Source: Methanothrix sp. (GTDB lineage: Archaea > Halobacteriota > Methanosarcinia > Methanotrichales > Methanotrichaceae). From it: 39,251 nt of DNA. Numbering within the stretch: the first letter of the stretch is position 1; every line of letters begins with the position of its first letter. Of the stretch, positions 1 to 8,166 are shown one piece after another. The position numbers and the translations under genes are program-made. The stretch lies in assembly GCA_026394565.1 (NCBI GenBank), contig JAPKYA010000124.1, positions 1 to 39,251 on the forward strand. Direction: 5' to 3'. Under the pieces are notes generated by a model. The model searched no databases, was not told the DNA's origin, and saw only the letters and a list, made by a program, of their open reading frames with translations.

Positions 1-2
1 AG

Positions 3-230
3 CTCTCTAAGCTGAATGGCTGGACTGCAGGCCGCACGCACTCATCAATATTGCGATTGGAGAAAAAGGGGCTCGTATTTGTGGAGCGTATTGTGCAAGG
101 CGGGAGGACAAAGCTTGTAGTTCGCCCCAGGCCCTGGCAGGTGTTCTTCACTCCAGAAGAGCTTGAAGAAATGCGCCAGCCCGGATACTTCGATGAAGTC
201 GAGAAAATGGTGACGCGGAGAGAGGGCTGA
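3..230 (+). CDS. C-terminal part of a winged-helix DNA-binding protein (partial)
   Basis: The reading frame is open from the left edge and stops with TGA at 228-230, so only the last 75 residues are visible and the start lies outside the window. The visible part begins with a segment like a recognition helix (LNGWTAGRTHSSILRLEKKG), followed by a two-strand wing with a basic turn (VERIVQGGRTKLVV) and an acidic C-terminal helix (FTPEELEEMR). This is the usual layout of a MarR/ArsR-like winged helix-turn-helix domain. The family assignment comes from this pattern alone. Regulator function is inferred and the target is unknown. It points away from the subtilase gene that follows on the other strand. 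Confidence 0.6.
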   Translation, partial: LSKLNGWTAGRTHSSILRLEKKGLVFVERIVQGGRTKLVVRPRPWQVFFTPEELEEMRQPGYFDEVEKMVTRREG

Positions 231-520
231 AGGGTCACATACTAGAATAACGGCATCCACTCATTGCCGCTCGTGCTGCTTGCTGCCTTCCCTCCCGAAA
301 ATGCCCTGCATCCCGCTCGTGCGCGCGTGCGGGCACGAGCTTATGAGCGGGCATGGATCATGGGACGGAACGTCGCATGTTTTTGACCTGTTTTTCGAGC
401 AATCCACAGCTGAAAATCCGTGGCCCAATCGAAATCTGCAACTGGTGCCTGATGTGGCATTAAAGGCCCTTAAAGGATGCCTGCCGACAGAGCCGCCCCT
501 GCCTTGGCCACTGTAACAGC

Positions 521-574
521 CCTTTTGATAGTCTTTGTGAGTTCTTTGTGAGCTTGGTGCGCTTTGTGGTTAAT
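521..574. repeat. Degenerate 'CTTTGTG' intergenic repeat
   Basis: The intergenic stretch 231-620 holds no convincing gene. Within it the unit CTTTGTG or a close variant occurs several times (CTTTGTGAG, TTCTTTGTGAG, GCTTTGTGGTTAA). This resembles widespread CTTTGTG/CTTCGCG-type intergenic repeats, of which 30717-30775 is a cleaner GC-rich example. The relationship is a visual judgement only. The AT-rich sequence that follows (to about 600) has no assignable gene or promoter. Confidence 0.3.
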
Positions 575-623
575 ATTATAATATAGATATCATTAAAAAC
601 ATATTCGAAACTGCCAGGAACAG

Positions 624-664
624 GAAAAAATGAAATTTACCGGGAAGGCCGGAAATCTCCGGCC
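624..664 (-). terminator. Hairpin plus T-run downstream of the subtilase gene
   Basis: GGCCGGA (647-653) and TCCGGCC (658-664) form a perfect 7-bp stem with the 4-nt loop AATC. Read on the minus strand, the stem is followed within about 20 nt by a run of six T (complement of 627-632). It is about 150 nt beyond the subtilase stop codon and past the Cdc48-like relic, so it would end transcripts coming from 4385 downward. Archaeal termination often needs only the T-run, so the role of the hairpin is inferred. Confidence 0.45.
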
Positions 665-686
665 ACAGGCCAGGCTTTCACTGGGC

Positions 687-812
687 TCACGCCCTGGTTC
701 CGGCAAACCTCTTGTAAATGTCCGCCTCGGAGGCAGTGGGCTTGACAGTCTTCAAGGCCGCTTCAAAGTGCTTGTTTTCCAGTTTATATTCGCAGACCTG
801 CAGAGGCGGCTT
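687..812 (-). pseudogene. Relic of the C-terminus of a Cdc48/VCP-type AAA ATPase
   Basis: Directly after the subtilase stop codon (813-815), and in the same frame, the minus strand stays open for 41 codons to TGA at 687-689. It encodes a segment containing KHFEAALKTVKPTASEADIY followed by KRFAGTRA. This matches the well-known tail of Cdc48/VCP proteins (human VCP has [20 protein letters not shown]). There is no start codon, no ATPase domain and no other part of the gene nearby, so it is best read as the 3' remnant of a Cdc48 gene left by a rearrangement. The alternative is a chance resemblance, which seems unlikely over about 25 aligned residues. Confidence 0.55.
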
Positions 813-3800
813 TCAGGAAATGACAGCCGTGCCGTTCTCCAGCCGAATCCCGCTGGCGCCGTCCAGCTTGACCACGGGAAGCCCGGAGGATTTGCTCTTC
901 GGACCCAGGCCGGCTTTAAATGCCTGCGGGTCCATATTCTCCGAGCTCCAGGCGTAATCTATCCTCTCCAGCTCCTCTGTCCCCCGGCTGAGGACCAGAT
1001 CCACAAGATGCACGGCAGAGACGGCTTCCTCTTTCATGAACCGGCTGGGATCAAACTGTAATAGCATTGTAGCATTGCCGGCGTGCAGGTCGCTCTGCAC
1101 GCTCTCTTTGCCCAGCACCATTCCATCATCATCCACAATGGTGCCCTGCAGCTCAAAGCTGCCGGGCTTTATGGCGGTCACATTTACCCCGATGGCGATG
1201 GAATTTTGCGCGGTGCGATTGACATACTCTCCAGTCAAATAGGCGGCTGGGGCCTGGAACTGTTTTGGCTCTCGGTTTATGGTGATCTCTTTGTCGAATC
1301 GATCGATGTAGCTTCCACTCTTATCGTAGAGTATCAGGTTCTGAATCATCATCGGCCCGCACTTGCCATTCCTCCAGATATCGGTGCCGCTCACATTGAC
1401 CAATATGCCCCCGCTCTTCAACAAGGCAAAGCTGCTATCTATTGCCTCAATCCTGCCGCCGCGACAATCGGACAGCACTCCTTTTAGCCTGTACTCTCCG
1501 GGAGCTGTGATGTTCAGGCCAAAGTCTAAAGTCAGCATATCAAAGAGTCCGTCGTTGTCGCTGTCCATTACCTCTTCTTCAGTCAAGCCCTCCAGCCTGG
1601 TGCCGGCTATAGTTAAGCTCACCGGAATCTCAAAGTTGTGGCTGTCCGAGGAGATCTTTATGTATCCATCAAGCCTCGGAAGCGATACCTCTTTGGGAAT
1701 AGTGAGATTGGCTTCAAGGCTCGCATTTTCGTTGCTGTCGATCTTCTCCGGGCCGCTGGTCTCAATCCAGCTCCAGGGATCCTCTGCATACCTCTTGAGC
1801 AGAATGCGAAAAGGTTGACCCTCATCCGGAACATCATATCCGTAGACTTTGACCTTCCAGGCTCCGATCTCGGGATTTGTCATCTCCAGCGGCCCCAGAT
1901 CTCCGGAATCCAAGAGAGCATCGACAGGCTCGCCGCCCGGATTTTCAAAGACCAGCATCAGCTCGCTGGAATTGGTCTTGTCGTCGCTAAATAGACTGGC
2001 AGAGAGCTTTTTCGTGCTTTTTGTAGCGTTTACGGTATACTCCCAGACCTTCTTGTATAAAACCGTTCCTTTGAGATCCTGCGAAGTGGTATTCTCAATC
2101 ACGCCGCCATAGCTGAGGTTACGTAGAGTCAGACCGAGGTTTCTCATTGCAAACTGGGTTTTAGTGCTCGTGCCTGGAGCTGCCGAATCTAAATTCCAGC
2201 GGATGGGGGCCGTCTCTAACTGAGATCGTTCCACATGCAGTGTGTAGTTGGCCGGATGCGTTGCATTCTCGCTGTGCACGGCAATAAGCCATTTTCCCGA
2301 GGGCGGGGCCTGTATCTTCTTTATCTTTGGCCGGCTGTTCTTCTCGTCGGTGTAATACTCGCTCGTGGGGGAGAGCAGGAAGAGGTCGAGGTTGGTGTCC
2401 TGCTGCCACTCTAAAGATGCTTCAAACTCGCTGGTCCCGGGCATCATTTCCAGATAGTAGTAACGCCATTGGTTTCCAATAAGCGATCCTGTCTTATTTC
2501 CCACTCCTCTGGAGATATTGAGGAGGCTGGCCACATTAACGCTGATGGGAATCTCAAGCAGGTTCTCATTTTCTTTTGAGATCTCAATGGTGCCGTTATA
2601 AAGTCCAGGCAGGGCGTCCTGCGGCACAGTTATTGATGCCGCGAAGACCTTCTGGTCGTTGGCCAGAATGGTTTCCGGAAGGGCCTGCAGGCTTACCCAG
2701 TCGGATACGCCGCCTTTGACGGCCGTCTTGAGATTTTTTATCTCCATATCACTGAAGAACACAAAGCGCAAATTCCAATCGTCATCGCCCGGCGCGAGTG
2801 CATATATCTTCTTTTGCGGCCTGTCCGCGCCCGTATCCAGTCCCACATAAACTCCTTTTCCTGCCGGCAGGTAGGCCCAGCGGCCGGCCGTCCAGCGGTC
2901 CGGAATCACTCCACAGATGCTGCTACTGCCAATACTGTTACTACTATTCTCAAGCAGATCATAAGAAGAAAGAGCATCCAGCATTCCTGCACCCTGATAG
3001 TACTCTTCGTAACTCTCGCTCAAGGTGTTGTTCAGTTTTGTTGCTCCCCGGGTCATGGCCGCCTTGACGCCTGCTGCGGTTAGGTTGCCGTTTGCCTGCA
3101 AGAGCAGTGCACACAGGCCTGCTGCGACCGGAGTAGAGAGGCTGGTGCCCGACTCACGCGCATAATAATCGTCTACATAAACCGGCCTCTTCAGGCCGGA
3201 AGGCACAGTGGAGATAATGTCTACACCGGGTGCGACTGCGTCGGGCTTGATTCTGTCGTCCCTGGTGGGCCCTGAGCCGGAAAAGCCAGCCATGCGCCCA
3301 TTATTATCTGCCGCCCCTACGGTGATGACCTTTACGCCGTCTCCCGGGGAGTCGATCAGACCGGGAGGCAGAGCCAGCACAATGGGCACAAATAGAAGCA
3401 GCACATTTTTATCATCGGATTGTTCTTGCTGAGAGATCCCCACGTCGGAATTGCCTATTCCCTTGGCAAAAGCGCCCTTTACCTGTCCCTGCGCCTCGCT
3501 GCTGTTGCGGTTGCCTGCCGCCACGCAGACCACGACTCCGGCACCGGCGGCATTGTCCGCCGCCATGGTTATAGGCGGATTGGTCTCGCCCAGATTTATG
3601 CCTCCCAGGCTGAGGCTCAAGACATCGGCCCCATTGTAAACGGCCCACTCGATGCCGGCGATGATATCCGATACTTTACCGTCCCCTTTGCCGTCGATTA
3701 CTTTGACGCTGATCAGCTTTGCTCCGGGGGCAATTCCCTTATACCTTCCATTGGAGGCTGCACCTGAGCCGGCAATGATTCCTGCAACCATCGTCCCATG

Positions 3801-4385
3801 GCCCAGCAGATCGTCTGCCGTGATCTCGTCTGCCAGGAAATTCTTCTCGGCTATTACCTTGCCGGTCAGGTCGGGATGATTCTTGTCTATGCCCGAATCA
3901 ATTACAGCCACGGTTATTCCCTGGCCGTCGATCCCCTTCTCCCAGAGCTTGTCTGCCTTTATAATTTGAGCCGGTGATATATATTCTTCCTGAAAGATTG
4001 ATTCTTGCAGAGATGAGTTCTTATCGGGTGAAAATATTTGTGTTCTGCCGTCAAAAAAAATTCCCGATACCCGGTCGCTTTCTGCAATTTTTTTTATGGC
4101 TTTGCCGTTTGCCTCTCCTGCCAGGCCAGGAATGAGCCGATATACGTACTTGACAGTGAGTTCGTTGGAAATGAGATCCTCTGGGATAAGAAGGTCTTGA
4201 TTGGAATTTGCATTAAGCATCACAATTATTGGGATCTTTTCCTCATTCCCCTGGTCTAACATCTCTGCAAGTGCCGAATCGATCTTCTGGTCGGCATTAG
4301 TTGGAAGCTTTGCTGCTTGTGCACAAGAGAAGGCTGCCAAAATTAAGCTTACAGCAGAAATGAGAATTAAAATATTTCGATTCAT
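813..4385 (-). CDS. Secreted subtilisin-like serine protease (S8 family), 1190 aa
   Basis: An extracellular subtilase. Residues 1-25 form a signal peptide (charged MNRN, hydrophobic core, A-x-A end). Residues about 50-112 look like an I9-type inhibitory prodomain. The S8 catalytic domain spans about 155-435, with Asp163 (VIDSGID), His196 (GHGTMVAG), the oxyanion Asn292 (AAGN) and Ser415 (SGTSLSTP). All triad residues are present. A hydrophobic insertion (VLLLFVPIVLALPPG, about 328-342) sits inside the catalytic domain, which is unusual. The remaining ~750 residues are beta-rich, including a PPC-like domain around 650-725 (LDLFLLSPTSEYY) and an Asp-rich turn (DSDNDGLFD) that may bind calcium. 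No PGF-CTERM or other anchor is visible at the C-terminus, so it is either secreted freely or has lost its tail, and the foreign Cdc48-like relic just beyond the stop allows the latter. It is divergent from artA across 74 bp. Substrate unknown. Confidence 0.9.
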   Translation of the reverse strand: MNRNILILISAVSLILAAFSCAQAAKLPTNADQKIDSALAEMLDQGNEEKIPIIVMLNANSNQDLLIPEDLISNELTVKYVYRLIPGLAGEANGKAIKKIAESDRVSGIFFDGRTQIFSPDKNSSLQESIFQEEYISPAQIIKADKLWEKGIDGQGITVAVIDSGIDKNHPDLTGKVIAEKNFLADEITADDLLGHGTMVAGIIAGSGAASNGRYKGIAPGAKLISVKVIDGKGDGKVSDIIAGIEWAVYNGADVLSLSLGGINLGETNPPITMAADNAAGAGVVVCVAAGNRNSSEAQGQVKGAFAKGIGNSDVGISQQEQSDDKNVLLLFVPIVLALPPGLIDSPGDGVKVITVGAADNNGRMAGFSGSGPTRDDRIKPDAVAPGVDIISTVPSGLKRPVYVDDYYARESGTSLSTPVAAGLCALLLQANGNLTAAGVKAAMTRGATKLNNTLSESYEEYYQGAGMLDALSSYDLLENSSNSIGSSSICGVIPDRWTAGRWAYLPAGKGVYVGLDTGADRPQKKIYALAPGDDDWNLRFVFFSDMEIKNLKTAVKGGVSDWVSLQALPETILANDQKVFAASITVPQDALPGLYNGTIEISKENENLLEIPISVNVASLLNISRGVGNKTGSLIGNQWRYYYLEMMPGTSEFEASLEWQQDTNLDLFLLSPTSEYYTDEKNSRPKIKKIQAPPSGKWLIAVHSENATHPANYTLHVERSQLETAPIRWNLDSAAPGTSTKTQFAMRNLGLTLRNLSYGGVIENTTSQDLKGTVLYKKVWEYTVNATKSTKKLSASLFSDDKTNSSELMLVFENPGGEPVDALLDSGDLGPLEMTNPEIGAWKVKVYGYDVPDEGQPFRILLKRYAEDPWSWIETSGPEKIDSNENASLEANLTIPKEVSLPRLDGYIKISSDSHNFEIPVSLTIAGTRLEGLTEEEVMDSDNDGLFDMLTLDFGLNITAPGEYRLKGVLSDCRGGRIEAIDSSFALLKSGGILVNVSGTDIWRNGKCGPMMIQNLILYDKSGSYIDRFDKEITINREPKQFQAPAAYLTGEYVNRTAQNSIAIGVNVTAIKPGSFELQGTIVDDDGMVLGKESVQSDLHAGNATMLLQFDPSRFMKEEAVSAVHLVDLVLSRGTEELERIDYAWSSENMDPQAFKAGLGPKSKSSGLPVVKLDGASGIRLENGTAVIS

Positions 4386-4459
4386 CTTTGACCAAACCTA
4401 TCTAACGATTTATCCCCGGCCCCTATCCTAAAATCACAACAGAGGGTTGTAAGTAGATA

Positions 4460-5272
4460 ATGCTAAATAAACCTGTGGTACTTCTAGGATTGATGATGCT
4501 GGAATGGCTGGTTTCCTATCTGCTCTGGATTAGTTTGTCCTTGCTCTTAGCATCAGCCTTGGCAGGGAGCAGCCGTGTCGCCGCTTTGGGATGGGCCCTC
4601 TTTGCCTTCTTCTGGCTCGGCCAGATCGAGCATTATCTGGCCATAGAGGACTACTTCAATGCGGCTCTCTTCTTGGCGGCAGGTCTCTTGAGCTTCTACA
4701 TGGCCAGGATTGTGATGGGCCGGGGCTTTTCATCAAAGGCATGCTATTGGGCGAGCTATGCGGCTGCTGCCTGTGGAATGATCTATTTTCCTTTTGCCGA
4801 AGTACAGGCTCTTCAGGTCGGACTGATTGGATTTACCACCCTTATAACCGCAAAGATGCTGAATTTCCTCTCCGTCCCCGTGATCATGGAGAGCTGGAAC
4901 ATAATGAGCCTCAACGGTCGGTCGGTGGAGATCATCTTGGCCTGCACGGCCATTGAGAGCATTGCCTTATTCGCGGGAGTGATTTTATCGGTAGAGGCGC
5001 CTCTGGGTCGCAGGCTGAAGGCATTGGCTGCATCCACATTCTCCATCTATCTCTTGAACATTGCGAGAAATGGATTTGTCCTCATGGCCTACGGATGGAG
5101 CTGGTTTGGGGAAGGCAGCTTTGATATCGCCCATAATATCATAGCCAAGGCGGGATCGACAATAGCGCTCCTGGCCATATCTTACCTGGTATTCCTGCTC
5201 TTGCCGGAGCTTTTATCAATCATTGATGAGCTGGCAACAGAGATCAAACCTGGAAGGGGAGATGCAGCATGA
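4460..5272 (+). CDS. artA: Archaeosortase A (PGF-CTERM processing transpeptidase)
   Basis: A polytopic membrane protein of the exosortase/archaeosortase family. In haloarchaea ArtA cleaves proteins bearing a C-terminal PGF-CTERM signal and joins them to a membrane lipid. The 270 residues contain about seven to eight hydrophobic segments and the family's active-site pattern: Cys162 in ACTAIESIALFAG, Arg203 in LLNIARNGFV, and His225 in FDIAHN as a probable third residue. It overlaps the archaetidylserine decarboxylase gene by 4 bp (ATGA) and is the first gene of an artA-pssD-pssA unit. That order fits the reported need for PssD and PssA in ArtA-dependent lipidation in Haloferax, where archaetidylethanolamine is the likely lipid donor. 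A likely substrate, a small PGF-CTERM protein, is encoded at 26714-27070. The start ATG has only a distant GAGGG upstream (4442-4446). Confidence 0.88.
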   Translation: MLNKPVVLLGLMMLEWLVSYLLWISLSLLLASALAGSSRVAALGWALFAFFWLGQIEHYLAIEDYFNAALFLAAGLLSFYMARIVMGRGFSSKACYWASYAAAACGMIYFPFAEVQALQVGLIGFTTLITAKMLNFLSVPVIMESWNIMSLNGRSVEIILACTAIESIALFAGVILSVEAPLGRRLKALAASTFSIYLLNIARNGFVLMAYGWSWFGEGSFDIAHNIIAKAGSTIALLAISYLVFLLLPELLSIIDELATEIKPGRGDAA

Positions 5273-5871
5273 AGTTGGCAAAAGATTCCACCGCATGGGT
5301 ATCGGTGCCCATGTTTCTCACTGCGGCGCTGGCTGTGGCAGGAAACTGGTACATGTCAGCCGAGGCTTTGGCGGGATTTGTTTTTATGATCTTTGTTTTT
5401 ATGATCTTCTTTCACCGGGACCCGGATCGCCTACCCAGAGGGGAAGGCATGCTTTCCCCTGCCGACGGAAAAATCATCCAGGCCACGCCGCAAAAAATCA
5501 CCATCTTTATGAGTCCTTCCAATGTGCATGTAAACCGGGCGCCTCTGGATGGAGTGGTGCGCGATATCGAATACAGAAAAGGCACTCATCTTCCGGCTTT
5601 TATGGGGCGGGCATGCAAGAATCAGCAGAACAGGATGCATTTAGAGACCGATGACGGAGACATGGAGCTGCGTCAGATAACGGGAACCCTGGTCAGAGAG
5701 ATCGTCTGCTATGTTGGACCCGGAGATCAGGTGTCGCGAGGAGAGAGGATAGGCATGATCCGCTTCGGCTCGCGGGTGGAAGTCAGCATTCCCAGTGGCT
5801 ACAGTCTGCAAGTTGGCCTCGGCGACAAGGTCCGGGCTGGAGAGACCGTGGTTGCAGTGAGGAGTTCATGA
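5269..5871 (+). CDS. pssD: Archaetidylserine decarboxylase (PSD family)
   Basis: A pyruvoyl enzyme that should convert archaetidylserine to archaetidylethanolamine at the membrane. It has 200 residues, typical of the short PSD type. Two hydrophobic segments (about 11-29 and 33-48) come first, then the PSD core with SPADGKII (63-70), the conserved histidine segment SPSNVHVNRAPLDG (82-95), and the self-cleavage site Gly167-Ser168 in IRFGSRVEV. Ser168 would become the pyruvoyl group of the small subunit. The C-terminal GDKVRAGETV is the usual lipoyl-like end. It overlaps artA by 4 bp upstream and pssA by 4 bp downstream (both ATGA), so the three genes are probably translationally coupled. Archaeal lipid specificity is inferred from the organism and neighbours. 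Confidence 0.9.
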   Translation: MKLAKDSTAWVSVPMFLTAALAVAGNWYMSAEALAGFVFMIFVFMIFFHRDPDRLPRGEGMLSPADGKIIQATPQKITIFMSPSNVHVNRAPLDGVVRDIEYRKGTHLPAFMGRACKNQQNRMHLETDDGDMELRQITGTLVREIVCYVGPGDQVSRGERIGMIRFGSRVEVSIPSGYSLQVGLGDKVRAGETVVAVRSS

Positions 5872-6551
5872 ATGTCTTCCGAGTCTTGCGGCTGCCGGAT
5901 TTATTCACCCTTTTAAATGTCGTTTTCGGATTCCTGGCAATTCTTGCCGCAGGCAGGGCCTGGGGCGGCAATTCTCCCCAGTACGCAGTGGTGTTCATAC
6001 TATTGGCAGCAATGGCCGACGGCCTGGATGGATTTTTGGCGCGAAAGGTTGGCGGCAGTCCCCTGGGGGCCAACCTAGACTCTTTAGCGGACCTGATCTC
6101 CTTTGGCACGGCTCCGGTTTTTCTTGCTATTTCCGCCTTTCATCTTCCCCCCCACATTTGGCCGGTGGGCATATTCTTTCTGCTCTGCGGAACGCTGCGC
6201 CTGGCCAGGTTCAATGTCGTCTCCGGCAAAAGCGATCAGTTCTTTGAAGGGCTTCCCATTCCTGCGGCGGGCATAGCTCTTTCTGCCAGCGTTCTTTTAG
6301 GCAGGCCGACTCTCACCATTGTGCTCATGCTGTTTTTGGCGCTGCTTATGACAAGCAGCATCTCATATCCCAAGATCAAGGATCTTCGCATCATGACGGT
6401 CTTGGGCGGCATCTTTCTGGTGGTGGGATTGGTCCTCTTTCGCCAGCATGATATGAATGATATTCTTTATGCCACCCTTGTGGTGATAGCGCTTATCACC
6501 CTCTATCTGACCAGTCCGGTGGTGATCTCACGCCTACGAAAAGGGAAATAG
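5868..6551 (+). CDS. pssA: CDP-archaeol serine transferase (archaetidylserine synthase)
   Basis: A CDP-alcohol phosphatidyltransferase of 227 residues with about six to seven membrane segments. It would transfer archaetidyl from CDP-archaeol to L-serine, making the substrate for the preceding decarboxylase. The family signature is clear: D51-G-L-D54-G-x2-A-R59, then G67, D71 and D75 (LDSLAD), with the SLADLISFG stretch typical of serine-type members. The start overlaps the stop of pssD (ATGA). The following mptD reading frame overlaps the end of this gene in the -1 frame. Serine specificity is inferred from pairing with pssD. Confidence 0.9.
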   Translation: MNVFRVLRLPDLFTLLNVVFGFLAILAAGRAWGGNSPQYAVVFILLAAMADGLDGFLARKVGGSPLGANLDSLADLISFGTAPVFLAISAFHLPPHIWPVGIFFLLCGTLRLARFNVVSGKSDQFFEGLPIPAAGIALSASVLLGRPTLTIVLMLFLALLMTSSISYPKIKDLRIMTVLGGIFLVVGLVLFRQHDMNDILYATLVVIALITLYLTSPVVISRLRKGK

Positions 6552-6598
6552 CCGCTTTTGAGGCGGGAATAAAACTGGGCGCGCTCTACCATCAGTTT

Positions 6599-6856
6599 GT
6601 GGGAGCGCCGGTGAGCCTGGGGACTGCCGCGGGCCTGGAAAAGGCAATGCAAGAGAGTATCTCCTTGCAGCCCTATGTGAAAGAGGTTCGCGTCAGCATA
6701 AACCGGCAGATGTTAAAGGAGAACGTCTTCGGATACGGCGAGCTGGAGGGGCGCATGATTATTGCCGAGGTGCAGATAGATTACGAGGGCGAGGTGGTCA
6801 TTGCCAGGCTGGAGTTTGATGCAGAAAAGAACTATCCGCTCATGAGCTTAGTCTAG
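6599..6856 (+). CDS. mptD: Archaeal dihydroneopterin aldolase MptD; start codon unresolved
   Basis: This is the small archaeal dihydroneopterin aldolase family (MptD, COG2098), which forms 6-hydroxymethyl-dihydropterin for methanopterin synthesis. The coordinates begin at GTG 6599, the only canonical start in frame, but this is almost certainly too short. The same frame upstream encodes REIAAFEAGIKLGALYHQF (about 6542-6598), the conserved MptD N-terminus. That frame is open back to the stop at 6458-6460 yet contains no ATG, GTG or TTG before 6599. Either a rare start codon is used, or the ribosome slips -1 at the AAAA at 6539-6542 near the end of pssA, or the sequence has an indel. The body (VRVSINRQMLKENVFGYGEL and IIAEVQIDYEGEVVIARLEF) reads intact to the stop. 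Confidence 0.75.
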   Translation: MGAPVSLGTAAGLEKAMQESISLQPYVKEVRVSINRQMLKENVFGYGELEGRMIIAEVQIDYEGEVVIARLEFDAEKNYPLMSLV

Positions 6857-6883
6857 TCCAGATGCGATTCATAGGACAATCAG

Positions 6884-8166
6884 ATGGACCACGTCTCTAT
6901 CCTCCGCCTCATCTCCGACCTCTGCCGCCGCCACGGGGTGCTGGAGGACGTGGAAGCCAAGGCCGCACACACTGGCACCCCTGCAGACCTCTTCAAGCCC
7001 CTTTCCGCCTTTGCCAACCGCGCCGGAGGCGGCATACTGCTCTTCGGCCTGGACGAGGACGCCGGCTTCAAGGCCGTGGGCGTGGGCAACCCCCGCAAAC
7101 TGCAGGAGGACCTCAGTGGCTTGGCCGCCCAGATGGAGCCGCCCCTGCGTCCCAGCTTCTCTGTGGAGGAGATCGAGGGAGGGGCTGTGGTGGCCGTAGA
7201 AGTCCCGGAGATCTCTTACGATCAGAAGCCCTGCTACCATCGTCCGCACCGTCTCCAGGAAGGATCCTTCATTCGCGTGGGAAACTCCACCCGGCGGATG
7301 AGCGACTACGAGATCTTCAGTTTCATAAGCTCCCGCACCCAGCCGATGTTCGACGAGGAACCGATCCTTAGAGCCACGCTGCAGGACCTGGACAGAGCGA
7401 AGCTGGAGGAATACCTGGTGCGGAGAAAGGAAGCTCGTCCCACTGCCCCTTACTGGAATCTGCCCTTTGAGCAAATTTTGAAGCAACTCCAGATCGTCGC
7501 TGAAGTCGAAGGTGTCCTGCATCCCACACTTGCCGGGCTGCTGATGTTCGGCGTTTATCCCCAGATATGCGCAAGGGCAGCCTTATCCGGGGCGTCACCA
7601 GGCAGGACATTCCCGAGTACCCGGAGGTCGCCCTGCGAGAGGCCATTGTCAATGCCGTAGCCCACAGGGACTACAGCCACTTCGTGCGCGGCAGCCACAT
7701 TCAGGTGCGGATGTTTGCCGACCGCCTGGAGGTCCAGAATCCTGGTGGGCTTTATGGCGGTGTCACCGTTGACGAGCTGAAGGAAGGGCAGTCCACCAGG
7801 AACCTGCTGCTGTTGCAGCTCATGGAGGACCTGCACCTGGTGGAGAACAGAGGCAGCGGCATAGATGCCATGCTGGATGCTATGCAAAAGAGGGGGCTGC
7901 CAGCGCCGGTTTTCGAGGACAAGAGGACGACGTTTCTGGTGAAGTTCTATCAAAAAACCCCGGTTGAGGTGCCGCTCGCAGATGAAGAGCAAAGAATCCT
8001 TGCCTACGTAAAGAAGCACGGCTTCATAAAAAGGGCTGATGCTCAGGAGTTGCTGGGTGTAAACGAGGCCAGGGCAAGGTATCTGCTGCAGAAGATGCAG
8101 AAGACGGGGCAACTGCGAAAAGAAGGGCGCTACAGGGACACTCGCTATTTGCCAGGATACCAATAA
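6884..8166 (+). pseudogene. Broken AlbA_2 / HATPase_c_4 transcriptional regulator
   Basis: Two frames encode consecutive parts of one COG2865-type protein (Schlafen-AlbA_2 domain, then a RecG-like/HATPase_c_4 region, then a winged helix). The first frame (6884 to about 7563) covers the AlbA_2 domain (LEDVEAKAA, AGGGILLFGLDEDAG) and ends coherently at HPTLAGLLMFGVYPQ. The second (about 7567-8166, another frame) resumes at MRKGSLIRGVTRQDIPEYPE and continues with ALREAIVNAVAHRDYS and a C-terminal helix-turn-helix (IKRADAQELLGVNEARARYL). Intact relatives have roughly 60 residues between these blocks, so a deletion that also shifts the frame appears to have removed them at about 7563. Both halves look otherwise well preserved, suggesting recent inactivation. 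The length of the missing part is from memory of the family. Confidence 0.75.

Noticed and set aside
280-516. 78-codon plus-strand open frame between the left-edge gene and the subtilase
   Set aside because: Composition is irregular, there is no ribosome-binding site or recognisable domain, and it lies in a repeat-bearing intergenic region.
630-1061. Plus-strand open frame of 143 codons and others antisense to the subtilase (up to 3879)
   Set aside because: They are antisense frames of a strongly supported protease gene and show no protein-like features.
6869-7522. Minus-strand 217-codon open frame opposite the AlbA_2 regulator
   Set aside because: It mirrors a recognisable AlbA_2 coding region. 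The length is a by-product of high GC content.
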